Shown: positions 24,016-34,500 of the stretch, in pieces
How positions within the stretch are numbered: the stretch's first letter is position 1
How the letters are laid out: the number at the start of each line of letters is the position of its first letter
Assembly: GCF_002277025.1 (NCBI RefSeq)
Contig: NZ_NIWD01000015.1
Location: 365,792-429,791 of the forward strand
Origin: Sphingopyxis sp. GW247-27LB
GTDB taxonomy: Bacteria > Pseudomonadota > Alphaproteobacteria > Sphingomonadales > Sphingomonadaceae
Length of the DNA stretch: 64,000 bases
Direction of reading: 5' to 3'
The notes under the pieces: generated by a model
The model's database searches: none
Told to the model about the DNA's origin: nothing
What the model saw: only the letters and a program-made list of their open reading frames with translations
Translations under genes and position numbers: made by a program

Positions 24016-25344
24016 TCAGTCCTTTTCGCTAACGTCGATGGAACTGCCGCCGCCATGGCTGTCGCCAGCCTTCAGCGTGTGGGCGGCGATGTTTGCGCCA
24101 TGGGTGATGGTCTGCCGGTCCTTCATTGCTTTGGCCCAAGCAGGTTGGCCGGCATTGGCTTCAGCCGGTGACGGTGCCGAGGAATTGGGTCCGGGCGTGC
24201 CAGAAGACGTAATACTGCCGCCAGTGTTGGTGATTGCGGCGCGGCTACCTTCGCGGAACGATTGCTTCATGCCGTCAGCGGATTTGCGCAGTGGCGACGT
24301 CGCGGCACCGACAGCGGCATCGCCGACCGCCGCCATCCCTGAACCAACTGCGGCTGCGCCCGACTTGCCCGCCGAGCCCAAGGCATAGGCCATTGTCGCG
24401 CCGCCGGCGGCGCGCGAGGTGCCGTGCGCGACGTTGGAAGCAGCGCTGGCCACCGCGCCGCCGGCAAGCCTGGCGCCAGCAACGGCGCCTGCGGCGGCAC
24501 CACCTGCGAGCAGCGCGGTTCCAGCTGCGGCCCCTGCGCCAAGCTGCGGTCCACCCGAGACGATGCCATTGGCGATGCCGGGGCCGAAGATGCCAAGGCC
24601 AAGCAGCGTCAGGCTCGCCAGCATGATCGACAAGGCGTCCTCGATGGTGGGCTCACCCGAAATCGCGCTGGTAAACTCACTGAAGATGGTCGAGCCGATG
24701 CCGACGATGACCGCGAGCACCAGCACCTTGATGCCGCTCGATACGACGTTGCCGAGCACCCGTTCGGCCATGAAGGCGGTTTTGCCGAACAGGCCGAAGG
24801 GAATGAGCACGAAGCCGCAAAGCGTGGTCAGCTTGAACTCGATCAGCGTGATGAACAGCTGGATCGACAGGATGAAGAAGGCGATGATGACAATCGCCCA
24901 GGCAATCAGCAGGATGACGATCTGCAGGAAGTTCTCGAAGAAGCTGATGAACCCCATGAGGTCGGAGATCGAATCGAGCAGCGGGCGCGCACTATCCAAG
25001 CCCACCTGCGCGACACGTCCTGGCTGCAGCAGTTCGGCCGTAGAAAAGCCTGTCCCGCTCGCCTTGAGTCCGAGCCCAGCAAAGCTCTCGAACACGATCC
25101 TGGCCAGGCTGTTCCAGTTGCCGATGATATAGGCGAACACGCCGACAAACAGCGTCTTCTTGACGAGGCGGGCGATGATGTCCTCGTTCTCGCCCCATGA
25201 CCAGAACAGCGCGGCCAGCGTCACGTCGATGACGATCAGCGTGGTCGCGATGAACGCCACCTCGCCCGAAAGCAGGCCGAACCCGCTGTCGATGTAGCGC
25301 GAGAATATGTCGAGGAAGCGGTCGACGACGCCGGTGCCACCCAT
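24016..25344 (-). CDS. trbL: TrbL (VirB6-like) polytopic membrane protein
   Basis: 442 residues from ATG 25344 (MGGTGVVDRFLDIFSRYIDSGFGLL); the extended frame to 25512 lies in trbK. Multiple long hydrophobic helices between about residues 30 and 310, followed by a Gly/Ala-rich low-complexity segment and a hydrophilic tail, the usual TrbL layout. Forms the inner-membrane channel part of the mating apparatus. Confidence 0.93.
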   Translation of the reverse strand: MGGTGVVDRFLDIFSRYIDSGFGLLSGEVAFIATTLIVIDVTLAALFWSWGENEDIIARLVKKTLFVGVFAYIIGNWNSLARIVFESFAGLGLKASGTGFSTAELLQPGRVAQVGLDSARPLLDSISDLMGFISFFENFLQIVILLIAWAIVIIAFFILSIQLFITLIEFKLTTLCGFVLIPFGLFGKTAFMAERVLGNVVSSGIKVLVLAVIVGIGSTIFSEFTSAISGEPTIEDALSIMLASLTLLGLGIFGPGIANGIVSGGPQLGAGAAAGTALLAGGAAAGAVAGARLAGGAVASAASNVAHGTSRAAGGATMAYALGSAGKSGAAAVGSGMAAVGDAAVGAATSPLRKSADGMKQSFREGSRAAITNTGGSITSSGTPGPNSSAPSPAEANAGQPAWAKAMKDRQTITHGANIAAHTLKAGDSHGGGSSIDVSEKD

Positions 25345-25345
25345 G

Positions 25346-25687
25346 TCACTGTTCTCCGGCTTGCGCGGTGCCCGAGACCGCCGGCAGGGGCGGACTGAAA
25401 CCGTCGCCGGACGATCCCAGGCCGGGAGCGGCATGCCTGTCCTTGCCAAGGAAACGGCGGCGTTTTTCGGTCCAGGCTGCGTGGCAGATCGGATCGCGCG
25501 CTGCCGCCTCACCCATCGCGTTGCATTGGCGCAGCAATTCGGGGAGCGGATCGCTGTCGGGATCGGTGACGTCGATCACCTCGGGCACCGCCCGGACCGG
25601 CTCTTCGCGCAGCTGGAGCGCGGTCATCGTGATGGCCACGCCGACGAAGGCGATGGCTCCGACCCGCGCGAAGAGCTTGGTGTCCAT
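25346..25687 (-). CDS. TrbK-alt-like putative entry-exclusion protein
   Basis: 113 residues from ATG 25687. One N-terminal membrane helix (LFARVGAIAFVGVAITMTAL), then an acidic segment EVIDVTDPDSDPLPELLRQCNAMGEAAARDPICHAAWTEKRRRF. Its two cysteines could form a disulfide in the periplasm. Position between trbJ and trbL and the CNAMGEAAARDPxCxxAWxxxRRRF pattern match the TrbK-alt family proposed to block entry of like elements. The exclusion role is inferred from the family name. Confidence 0.8.
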   Translation of the reverse strand: MDTKLFARVGAIAFVGVAITMTALQLREEPVRAVPEVIDVTDPDSDPLPELLRQCNAMGEAAARDPICHAAWTEKRRRFLGKDRHAAPGLGSSGDGFSPPLPAVSGTAQAGEQ

Positions 25688-25691
25688 CGGC

Positions 25692-26450
25692 TCAGTTCCG
25701 GAACATCTGGGCCGAGGTCGGCACATAGCCGCGGCCGGGCGCGAGAAAGCGGCGAAGCTGTTCGCGCGCCTGCACCTTGGCAGCGGCAGCATTTGCGGCA
25801 TCGAGCGTCTGGGCGCGCCCGAGCGAAGCAATGGTCGCTGTGAGATCGGCAAGCTGCTGCGATTGCAGCGCGAGCAGCTGGTTTCCTGCCTGTGCCGCCT
25901 GCAGTGCTCCCGTCGCCGACTGGCTCGCGGTAACGAGGCTCTGCACCGCGGTCCTCGCGCCTTCGATATTGCCGACGGCACCAGCCTGGACCTTGAGTGC
26001 GTCTTCGAAGGCGGCAACGCTGTTCTGCCAGCGGCTCTCCGCGCCCTGGACCAGAGCCCGATCGGACTGGGTGAGATCGATCGACTTGTACTGCTGGCCG
26101 AACTTCGTCTGGATGTCCTGGACGTCGTAGGCCATGCGCTGGGCTTGGCCGATCAACTGCTGGGTCTGCTGGAGCTGCTGCTGGATCGGCGCGAGCATGG
26201 TCAGCGGCAGCGATTGCAGATTGCGCGCTTCGTTGATCAGCGAGGTCGCCTGGTTCTGCAATGCACGGATCTGGTTGTTGATCTGCTCGAGCGTGCGCGC
26301 CGCGGTCAGAATGTTCTGCGAATAGTTGCTGGGGTCGTAAACGATCCCGCCGAACTGGGCATAGGCGGGTGCCGGGGCCAGGACGGAAGCGGTCATCGAC
26401 AACACGGCAGCACCGGCGGCGAGCGCATTTCGGATACGGGAGGACTTCAT
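25692..26450 (-). CDS. trbJ: TrbJ (VirB5-like) conjugal transfer protein
   Basis: 252 residues with a signal peptide (IRNALAAGAAVLSMTASVLAPAPAYA). The mature protein begins QFGGIVYDPSNYSQNILTAARTLEQINNQIRALQNQ and is mostly long alpha-helices with coiled-coil character, the TrbJ signature. Minor pilus component secreted to the periplasm. Confidence 0.93.
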   Translation of the reverse strand: MKSSRIRNALAAGAAVLSMTASVLAPAPAYAQFGGIVYDPSNYSQNILTAARTLEQINNQIRALQNQATSLINEARNLQSLPLTMLAPIQQQLQQTQQLIGQAQRMAYDVQDIQTKFGQQYKSIDLTQSDRALVQGAESRWQNSVAAFEDALKVQAGAVGNIEGARTAVQSLVTASQSATGALQAAQAGNQLLALQSQQLADLTATIASLGRAQTLDAANAAAAKVQAREQLRRFLAPGRGYVPTSAQMFRN

Positions 26451-26455
26451 GGCTG

Positions 26456-28909
26456 CTACTCCTTGGGTTTGCCCATTTGGGCGGGGGGAACGTGATCTGG
26501 GGGAAGCATGTCAGCAGCCCAGACGAGGCCGCGATGGCGCAGCCAGGCAGCGGCAAAGCCCGCCGTGCCGTGGGCCTCGGTCAGTTCTGCGATGCTGAGC
26601 TGGTCGGTCTTCGACGAGGTGGCGGTGAAGGCGAGTGCGACCTCACCCAGGCCCAGCTCGAACAGGCGGTTGCCGCGCGCCGACTGGCAGTAATAATCGC
26701 GCTTTGGCGTTGCCCTGGCGACGATCTCGATTTGCCGGTCGTTGAGGCCGAAGCGGCGGTAGATGGAGAGGATCTGCGGCTCGACCGCGCGCTCATTCGG
26801 CAGGAAGATGCGGGTCGGGCAGCTTTCGATGATGGCGGGCGCGATCGCGGAGCTTTCGATGTCGGCAAGGCTTTGGGTCGCGAAGACCACGCTCGCATTC
26901 TTCTTTCGCAGCGTCTTCAGCCATTCGCGCAGTTGCGCGGTGAATGCTGGGCTGTCGAGTACCAGCCAGCCCTCGTCGATGATGATCATCGTCGGCGAGC
27001 CGTCGAGCCGCCCCTCGATCCGGTGGAACAGGTAGGACAGCACGGCGGGCGCTGCCGCCGAACCGGTCAGCCCTTCGGTCTCGAAGGCCTGGAAGCTCGC
27101 TTCACCCAGATGCTCGCTCTCGGCATCGAGCAGCCGTCCGAACGGCCCGCCGATGCAATAGGGCGCCAACGCTTGCTTCAGGGCCTGCGACTGAAGCAGC
27201 ACGGTAAGCCCTGTCAGCGTCCGCTCTCCAACCGGCGCGGTCGAAAGCGAAGACAGCGCCGACCAGAGATGCTCCTTGGTGGCGGGATCGACCGTGACGC
27301 CCTCGGCTGCCAGGATCGCCTGCAGCCATTCGGCTGCCCAGTTGCGTTCGGCAGGTTCATTGATCCGCGCCAGCGGTTGCAACAGCACAGCGCCAGCGCT
27401 GTCATCGGCCAGGCTGGTGCCCAGATCCTGCCAGTCGCCGCCGCAGGCGAGTGCGGCTGCCCGGATTGAACCGCCGAAATCGAAGGCGAAGACCTGGGCG
27501 GACGCGTAGCGGCGGAACTGCAAGGCCATCAGCGCGAGCAGCACAGATTTTCCCGCTCCGGTCGGCCCGACGATCAGCGTATGGCCGACATCGCCGACAT
27601 GGAGCGAAAACCGGAACGGGGTCGAGCCTTCGGTCCGCGCATAGAGCAGCGGGGGTGCGCGGAAGTGCTCGTCCCATTCCGGCCCGGCCCACACCGCCGA
27701 GAGCGGGATCATGTGGGCAAGGTTGAGCGTGGAGATTGGGGGTGTCCGAACATTGGCGTAGACATGGCCGGGGAGCGACCCGAGCCAGGCTTCGACCGCG
27801 TTCATGCCTTCGGCGATCACCGTGAAATCGCGGCCCTGGATGACCTTCTCGACCAAGCGCAGCTTCTCGGCTGCGAGGCTTGCGTCCTCATCCCAGACGG
27901 TGACGGTTGCGGTGACATAGGCCTGGCCGACATGATCCGCGCCCAATTCTTGCAGCGCCGCGTCAGCATCGGCCGCCTTGTTGGAGGCATCGCTGTCAAC
28001 CAGGACCGAAGCCTCGTTGGTCATCACCTCCTTGATGATCGCGCCCAGCGACTTGCGTTTGGCGAACCATTGCCGCCGGATCTTGCCGAGCAGCTGAGTG
28101 GCATCGGTCTTGTCGAGCATGATCGCGCGGGTCGACCAGCGATAGGCGAAGGCGAGCCGGTTGAGTTCGTCGAGCAGTCCGGGAAAGGTAGCGCTCGGGA
28201 AGCCGACCACGGTGAGCGTGCGCAGATGCGCGCGACCCAGACGGGGTTCGAGTCCGCCGGTCAGCGGCTCGTCAGCGAGCAACGCATCGAGGTGCATCGG
28301 CGTCTCGGGCACGCGGACCCGATGGTTGCGGGTCGAGATGCAGCTGTGAAGATAGGTAAGGGTCTCGCTGTCATCAAGCCAGGCGACCTCGGGAACGAAG
28401 CCTTCGACCAGACGCAGCAGCCGATCGGTGCGGTCGATGAAGCCGTCGAGCAGTTCCTTCGGGTTGATGCCCTTCTCGGCCTTGCCCTCGTAGAGCCAGC
28501 TCTCGGCACGCGCGGCATCTTCGGCCGGCGGCATCCACAGCAGCGTCAGGAAATAGCCGCTCTCAAAATGCGCGCCTTCCTCGGCGAACTGCGCCGCGCG
28601 TTCGCGCTCGACCAGTGCCGATGCCGGGTCGGGAAAGTCGCTGTCAGGATAGTCATGCGCTGGGCGGCGCACGGCCTCGACGAAGATCGCCCAGCCTGAG
28701 CCCAATCGGCGCAGCGCACTGTTGAGCCGGGCGGTCGTTGCGATCAGCTCGGCGGGTGTGGCGCTGTCGAGGTCGGGGCCGCGGAAGCGCGCCGAACGCT
28801 GGAAGCTGCCGTCCTTGTTGAGCACCACGCCGGGGGCGACCAGCGCCGCCCAGGGCAGGAAGTCTGCAAGCCGGTCGGCCTTGTTCCTGTATTCGCGAAG
28901 CGAGAGCAT
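26456..28909 (-). CDS. trbE: TrbE (VirB4-like) transfer ATPase
   Basis: 817 residues. N-terminal CagE/TrbE/VirB domain, C-terminal ATPase with Walker A GPTGAGKSVLLAL (about residue 445) and Walker B MIIIDEGWLVLDS. Full length for the family. Powers pilus biogenesis and DNA transfer at the inner membrane. Between trbD and trbJ as expected. Confidence 0.95.
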   Translation of the reverse strand: MLSLREYRNKADRLADFLPWAALVAPGVVLNKDGSFQRSARFRGPDLDSATPAELIATTARLNSALRRLGSGWAIFVEAVRRPAHDYPDSDFPDPASALVERERAAQFAEEGAHFESGYFLTLLWMPPAEDAARAESWLYEGKAEKGINPKELLDGFIDRTDRLLRLVEGFVPEVAWLDDSETLTYLHSCISTRNHRVRVPETPMHLDALLADEPLTGGLEPRLGRAHLRTLTVVGFPSATFPGLLDELNRLAFAYRWSTRAIMLDKTDATQLLGKIRRQWFAKRKSLGAIIKEVMTNEASVLVDSDASNKAADADAALQELGADHVGQAYVTATVTVWDEDASLAAEKLRLVEKVIQGRDFTVIAEGMNAVEAWLGSLPGHVYANVRTPPISTLNLAHMIPLSAVWAGPEWDEHFRAPPLLYARTEGSTPFRFSLHVGDVGHTLIVGPTGAGKSVLLALMALQFRRYASAQVFAFDFGGSIRAAALACGGDWQDLGTSLADDSAGAVLLQPLARINEPAERNWAAEWLQAILAAEGVTVDPATKEHLWSALSSLSTAPVGERTLTGLTVLLQSQALKQALAPYCIGGPFGRLLDAESEHLGEASFQAFETEGLTGSAAAPAVLSYLFHRIEGRLDGSPTMIIIDEGWLVLDSPAFTAQLREWLKTLRKKNASVVFATQSLADIESSAIAPAIIESCPTRIFLPNERAVEPQILSIYRRFGLNDRQIEIVARATPKRDYYCQSARGNRLFELGLGEVALAFTATSSKTDQLSIAELTEAHGTAGFAAAWLRHRGLVWAADMLPPDHVPPAQMGKPKE

Positions 28910-28913
28910 TGGC

Positions 28914-29189
28914 TCAAACCCTCAGATAGGTGGGAAAGCGCAGATGCCGCCGCGCGACATCGACGAACTGGGGATCGCGCCGCGCCGCCCAGACCGAGAC
29001 CATGTGGCCGAGGGCGAAGATCGCGACGCCGGCGATCCACAGGCGCAGACCAAGCCCGATCGCCGCAGCCAGCGTGGCATTGGCGATCGCTAGCCCGCGC
29101 GGCGCACCGCCGAGCAGGATATGCTCGGTCAGTGCGCGATGGACGGGCACCACGTAGCCCGGCACGGCTTCAGGCGGCGCAGCGTCCAT
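28914..29189 (-). CDS. trbD: TrbD (VirB3-like) conjugal transfer protein
   Basis: 91 residues from ATG 29189, overlapping the trbC stop by one base. Sequence VPVHRALTEHILLGGAPRGLAIANATLAAAIGLGLRLWIAGVAIFALGHMVSVWAARRDPQFVDVARRHLRFPTYLRV, with one or two helices and the conserved DPxFxxVxxRHL motif. Confidence 0.92.
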   Translation of the reverse strand: MDAAPPEAVPGYVVPVHRALTEHILLGGAPRGLAIANATLAAAIGLGLRLWIAGVAIFALGHMVSVWAARRDPQFVDVARRHLRFPTYLRV

Positions 29190-29521
29190 CAGACCAGCGC
29201 TCCGCCGCCGAACGAGAAGAACGACAGGAAGAAGGACGAGGCGGCAAACGCGATCGACAGGCCGAACACGATCTGGACCATTCGGCGGGCGCCGCCCGAG
29301 GTGTCGCCGAACGCGAGCGCCAGCCCCGTGGCGATGATGATCATCACCGCGACGATCTTGGCGACCGGCCCCTGGATGGATTCGAGGATCGACTGGAGCG
29401 GTGCTTCCCACGGCATCGACGAACCCGCCGCATGGGCGGGCGTGGCGATGATAAGGGTAACGAAGCTGCCGAGCATGGCGGAAGAAATGCGGGCACGGGC
29501 GCGTGAAGTGGTCTGGATCAC
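29189..29521 (-). CDS. trbC: TrbC (VirB2-like) pilin precursor
   Basis: 110 residues with a long signal sequence (ISSAMLGSFVTLIIATPAHA), then SSMPWEAPLQSILESIQGPVAKIVAVMIIIATGLALAFGDTSGGARRMVQIVFGLSIAFAASSFF, the two hydrophobic segments of the TrbC/VirB2 pilin family. TrbC pilins are cyclised by the TraF peptidase, here probably the S26 enzyme at 44675. Confidence 0.93.
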   Translation of the reverse strand: MIQTTSRARARISSAMLGSFVTLIIATPAHAAGSSMPWEAPLQSILESIQGPVAKIVAVMIIIATGLALAFGDTSGGARRMVQIVFGLSIAFAASSFFLSFFSFGGGALV

Positions 29522-30501
29522 GAGATAATTCCTTTGGTTTGGGGGGTGATGGGAAGGATCAGGTAGTCGCCGCGATCATCGAGCCCGGTGACTTGGGCGA
29601 GTTCGGCGAGCCGCCGCCCGGTGCCGTCGCGGACCAGCACGGCGATCACGTTGATGGTTTCGGCGATGAGCGCGCGCGGCACGGTGACCACGCTTTCCTG
29701 GATCAGCTGCTCCATGCGCCGCAGCGTGCCGAGTGCGGATCCGGCATGGATCGTGCCGACACCGCCGGGATGGCCAGTGCCCCAAGCCTTGAGTAGGTCG
29801 AGCGCCTCGGCACCGCGCACCTCGCCGATGGGAATGCGGTCTGGCCGAAGCCGCAGGGCCGAGCGGACAAGGTCGGACAGTGTCGCCACGCCATCCTTGG
29901 TGCGCAGCGAGACGAGATTGGGCGCGGCGCATTGCAGTTCGCGCGTGTCCTCGATCAGGACGACGCGATCGTCGGTCTTTGCGACCTCGGCCAGCAGGGC
30001 ATTGGTAAGGGTGGTCTTGCCGGTCGAGGTACCGCCCGCGACGAGGATGTTCTTCTTCGCGCCAACCGCTTCAGCCAGCGCATCGGCCTGCCACACGGCC
30101 ATGATCCCGGCCGCGACGTAATCCGCGAGCGTGAACACCGCGACAGCAGGCTTGCGGATCGCGAAGCTCGGTGCGGCCACGACCGGCGGCAGCAGCCCTT
30201 CGAACCGCTCCCCCGTATCGGGAAGCTCAGCTGAAACGCGCGGTGCCTTGGCATGGACCTCGGCACCGACATGGTGCGCGACTAGGCGGATGATCCGCTC
30301 GCCATCGGCAGCGGACATCTCCCGTCCCGTATCGGCGATCCCGGCACCCAGCCGGTCGATCCAGAGCCGACCATCGGGATTGAGCATGACCTCAATGACT
30401 GAGGCGTCCTCAAGCCAGGCCGCGATCTCCGGCCCGAGTGCCGTGCGCAGCATGCGCGCGCCGCGCGCCGATGCTTGCGATTGGATCGGGATGACGCTCA
30501 T
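29518..30501 (-). CDS. trbB: TrbB (VirB11-like) secretion ATPase
   Basis: 327 residues from ATG 30501 (MSVIPIQSQASARGARML), which has GAGG 6 nt upstream; the in-frame codon at 30534 has no ribosome site. Walker A is VAGGTSTGKTTLTNALL, Asp box VVLIEDTRELQCAAPNLV, Walker B region GEVRGAEALDLLKAWGTGHPGGVGTIHAGS. A hexameric ATPase of the transfer apparatus and first gene of the trb operon. Its ribosome-binding site is buried in a hairpin (see 30507-30552). Confidence 0.95.
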   Translation of the reverse strand: MSVIPIQSQASARGARMLRTALGPEIAAWLEDASVIEVMLNPDGRLWIDRLGAGIADTGREMSAADGERIIRLVAHHVGAEVHAKAPRVSAELPDTGERFEGLLPPVVAAPSFAIRKPAVAVFTLADYVAAGIMAVWQADALAEAVGAKKNILVAGGTSTGKTTLTNALLAEVAKTDDRVVLIEDTRELQCAAPNLVSLRTKDGVATLSDLVRSALRLRPDRIPIGEVRGAEALDLLKAWGTGHPGGVGTIHAGSALGTLRRMEQLIQESVVTVPRALIAETINVIAVLVRDGTGRRLAELAQVTGLDDRGDYLILPITPQTKGIIS

Positions 30502-30506
30502 GAATT

Positions 30507-30552
30507 GCCTCGTGTCTGCGAGGCAGCCGACCACTGGCTGCGCTCACGAGGC
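30507..30552 (-). promoter_or_regulatory. Nested leader hairpin sequestering the trbB ribosome-binding site
   Basis: Minus-strand leader: outer stem GCCTCGTG (30552-30545) with CACGAGGC (30514-30507), inner stem GCAGCC/GGCTGC (30541-30536 with 30528-30523). An alternative hairpin pairs GCCTCG (30524-30519) with CGAGGC (30512-30507). Both put the GAGG Shine-Dalgarno sequence into a stem 6 nt before the ATG. Confidence 0.6.
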
Positions 30553-30802
30553 AGAGCAAAAAGGCATCAGAATGTAGGAAGGCAACAGGTGGTTTTTGTC
30601 GGCGTCGGCTAGCGAAGCAGCAGAAAGAAACGGCGGGCTATTCTGTCAAAGTTAAAAGCCCCAAGGACAGCCTTGGCAGGCGTTTTTGCGGCAGAACCAG
30701 AATGAAGTCTGATCCTTGTTATCGACCCAGTGTCAGACAATGGACCTTTCCGCTTTCGTTTTCAGAGGTTACCTGTTGCTTCATTGACTGGGAGTGAGGG
30801 GC
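30553..30802. other. Junction between trb operon and defence island, no gene
   Basis: Between the trbB leader and hamA. It contains a 6-bp CCAAGG/CCTTGG hairpin (30661-30676) followed 6 nt later by five T residues (30683-30687), a possible plus-strand terminator, and should contain the hamA promoter. No convincing -35/-10 pair, target-site duplication or transposase remnant was seen. Confidence 0.5.
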
Positions 30803-31582
30803 ATGGCGCAGTTCAACGATTGGTGCGTTGCGGTCGATGAACCGGTCGGAAACCACTTCCGCCGGGTCATGACCGGCCAGACCGCGAACCTCCCAACTGG
30901 CATTCAGGCAACCGCCGCAATCGTCCCAGCGCACTACGCGTCGGAGGAACATGTGGCGCGGGCGCTTGCCCGTCTCGGCAAGCCGGCCGCGGCCGCGCTC
31001 ATCCAGGGCAAGCTCCCGACGACCAAGGCAATCCGCTCCGGCGATCTTGGCGAGATATATGCTACCGAATGGATCGACGCACATAGCGGTGGCTATCGTG
31101 CGCCGATCAAGCGCCTGCGCTGGAAAGATCATCGCAACATGGCGATGCGCGGAGAGGATGTGATCGGCATCCTCCAGGACCCTCAGACCCAGCGCCTGCA
31201 TTTTCTCAAGACCGAGGCGAAAAGCAGGGTGGCACTCACCGCGCAAGTTCTCGTTGAAGCCCGCGCCGGCCTAGATAAGGACGGTGGTCTGCCGTCCGCC
31301 CACGCCCTCTCGTTCATTTCGGCACGTCTACTCGAGCTTAACAATCTTCCCCTTGCGGATGCGATTGACGATGCGCTGCTCAAGCATGGCATCCCGCCGC
31401 AGAACGTTTGGCATCTGCTTTTCACATTCTCTGGCAACGCGCCTGACGCCATGCTTGCCGCGTCCCTTCAGGCCTATCCGGGCCAATTCAACCAATGGGG
31501 GGTTGGCCTGCGCGTAGCGGGCCATGCCGCTTTCATCGGCGCCGTTTATGATCAGGTAATTGCCAATGCCAACAACCCCTGA
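30803..31582 (+). CDS. hamA: HamA, DUF1837 nuclease-like effector of Hachiman defence
   Basis: 259 residues from ATG 30803 with GAGG 6 nt upstream; a GTG at 30794 is in frame. Core motifs: SGDLGEIYATEWIDA (Glu84), RLRWKDHRNMAMRGEDVIGI (Asp119) and LHFLKTEAKSR (Glu138-x-Lys140), a Glu...Asp...ExK arrangement of a PD-(D/E)XK nuclease, typical of DUF1837. Hachiman HamA is thought to be a nuclease held in check by HamB until phage or DNA damage is sensed. Directly followed by hamB with a 17-bp overlap. Confidence 0.85.
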   Translation: MAQFNDWCVAVDEPVGNHFRRVMTGQTANLPTGIQATAAIVPAHYASEEHVARALARLGKPAAAALIQGKLPTTKAIRSGDLGEIYATEWIDAHSGGYRAPIKRLRWKDHRNMAMRGEDVIGILQDPQTQRLHFLKTEAKSRVALTAQVLVEARAGLDKDGGLPSAHALSFISARLLELNNLPLADAIDDALLKHGIPPQNVWHLLFTFSGNAPDAMLAASLQAYPGQFNQWGVGLRVAGHAAFIGAVYDQVIANANNP

Positions 31583-34500
31583 AGCCATAGCCGCGGACAT
31601 TGCCGAAGCCGCCACTGCCGGCTTCCGTGGGCGCCTCATAGCCCGTGGGCAGGCGCGCGCGATCATCTGGCGCGACGGTATCTTGCCGCCTGATGCGCCG
31701 GATTTTGCTCCCCAACTCAGCTATGACCTCCATTCCCATGGTTACGCGCTACTCGGGCTTGGTCTGCGACTGCGTGAGCTTGGCGGTGACGAGACGCGCG
31801 CGCGTGTCGCTTTCGAGCAGGCGGCCACTGCCCTTGAAGCCGTTATCGCCAAGGGCAATCGCGAGGAGGTCGATCGTGACTTCCACTTCGTCATGGCGGC
31901 ATCGAGCTACCACCTCGCACATCTTTCCGCCCGCGCTTATTCTCTGCTCGGAATCGTGGAGGACGACGAAAATTTCTCGCCGATCGAGCGCGTGCTCGCC
32001 CAGTTGATGCGGCGGAATTTCGCGGCCCTTCGCGCAAGTGTCCTCGACTACCGAGCTTCAGGCGAAGGCAGTGACGCCCGCATTGCCGCTGCCATCCAGG
32101 CCAAGCTCGAGCAGATAGGGGACGCAACCGATCCCATTGACGGTGGCCATGACTTTCTCTTCGAGGGCCTCGATACAGCGCTAATTGATGCCTTCCTGGC
32201 CGCCATGTCCCTGTTCATCCTCGCTCTGGAACGCGGTGAGCGGGTGTTGCTCGATCAGGCGCTCGAAAGGCTGCACGTCAGTCTTGCCATCTGCAGCGAA
32301 CTCAACCTGCTGCCACAATGGTGGGCGCACCGGATCGCGATTCATCTCCTGTCCGATTTGTGGTCGAACAGCTTCCACGAAAAGGTGCCGCTTCTCCCCA
32401 TCGGCGGCGAAGCCGCCGAATGGCCCCAGCTTCGTGAACTGTTCATCACCTTGCTTCAGCGGCGGCCCAAAGCCGAAATCGACCTCTGGCCGTCCCAGAT
32501 CGAGGCCGCTACCCGTGCTGTCGACCAGTCAGATGACCTCGTCGTCTCCCTGCCAACCAGCGCTGGCAAGACCCGTATCGCCGAACTGTGCATCCTGCGT
32601 TGCCTTGCCGGTGGGAAGAGGGTGTTTTTCATAACTCCGCTGCGCGCGCTTTCGGCCCAGACCGAAACGACCCTGCTCAGAACCTTCGGGCCGCTTGGGA
32701 AGACGATTTCGGCGCTCTACGGCAGCATCGGCGTTAGCGGTTTTGACGAAGACGCGATCCGCGAACGCAATATTGTCGTCGCCACGCCTGAAAAACTCGA
32801 CTTCGCGCTGCGCAATGATCCGTCCCTACTCGACGATGTGGGACTCCTCGTCTTCGATGAAGGCCACATGATCGGCCTGAATGAGCGCGAAGTTCGCTAT
32901 GAAGTGCAGATCCAGCGGCTCCTTCGCCGTCCCGATGCTCACGAACGGCGGATCGTCTGCCTCTCCGCTATCCTGCCCGACGGCAATCAACTCGACGATT
33001 TCGCTGGTTGGCTACGGCGGGATCATCCTGGCGGCCTGATCAAGAATGACTGGCGCCCGACCCGCTTGCGCTTTGGCGAGGTGATCTGGGGATCGCCCAC
33101 GGCACGTCTCAACCTTCGCGTCGGGGACGAACGGCCCTGGGTTCAACGCTTCCTGACCGGGTTCGCCCCTCCCGACTGGATTCCGCCGAAGCGACGGCGG
33201 ACCAAGCTATTTCCCGGTGACCAGCGTGAACTGTGCCTTGCCACCGCTTGGCGACTAATTGAGGATGGACAGACCGTCCTGATCTTCTGCCCGCTACGGC
33301 GAAGCGTAGAGCCTTTCGCGGATGTCATCGTCGATCTTCATGAGCGTGGCGCACTGCGTTCACTGCTCGAAGCCGACCCAGCAGTTCTCGGCACGGCAAT
33401 CGCGCTCGGAGAAGAATGGCTGGGACCGGACAGCGCGATTCTCAAATGCCTGCGCCTGGGGGTCGCCCTTCACCACGGCGCTCTGCCAACCGCGTATCGC
33501 AAAGAGGTTGAGCGCCTTCTACGCGACAATGTGCTCAAGGTAACAATCTCTTCGCCCACCCTGGCGCAAGGCCTCAACCTGTCGGCGACAGCCGTCATCA
33601 TGCACTCGCTGCACCGCAACCGCGAGATGATTGAGGTCTCCGAGTTCAAGAATGTCATCGGGCGGGCAGGCCGAGCCTATGTCGATGTCGAAGGCATGGT
33701 GCTCTTTCCCATGTTCGATGACATCGCCAAAAAGCGGCGCAACTGGGAAGCCCTTATCACTGACCTCGGCGCACGGGAGATGGAGAGTGGCTTGGTCCGG
33801 CTTGTTGCAGCCCTGTTGGCTCGCATGCGTGAACGTATCGGCGGCGACCTCGATCTACTCGTCGAATATGTGGTCAACAATGCCGCAGCCTGGACTTTCC
33901 CCGAGGTCGCGAACGAGAAACCAGAAGACCGTGCGCGCGCGCTTGCCGACTGGGAGCGACATGTCGCGACCCTCGACACGGCCGTCCTCAGCCTGATCGG
34001 TGAAAACGACATCCCGGACGAGGGGATCGAAGCGGCGCTGGACACCATCCTTCAGTCCTCCCTCTGGCAGCGCCGCCTTCTACGGCAGAACGAGCCAGTG
34101 CAGCAGGCCCTCAAAGCGGGTCTCGTCTCGCGTAGCCGGCTCATCTGGAGCCAATCCACTGCCGAGCGCCGCCGGGGCTATTTCCTGGCCGGGGTGGGCC
34201 TTTCGACCGGCCAGGCACTGGACGCGATTGCCGCAGACGCGAATAATCTTCTGGTTCAGGCCAACGGTGCAATCCTCCAAAACGACGCGGACGCGGCCAT
34301 CGTAGCGATCACGGCTTTCGCCGAGCTGGTCTTCGGCTTCTATCCCTTCATGCCAGACTCCATGCCGGCAAATTGGCGGGACATCCTGCGAGCCTGGCTA
34401 CTCGGTCAGCCGATGGCGATGATCGCGGCCGGTCAAGAATCAGAGACGCTGCAGTTCATTGAGGGCGGACTCGTGTACCGCCTTCCCTGGGCCATGGAGG

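Noticed and set aside
24424..25200. Plus-strand open frame rich in Asp/Glu/Arg inside trbL
   Set aside because: It is opposite to the conserved TrbL membrane domain; the charged composition is an artefact of antisense reading.
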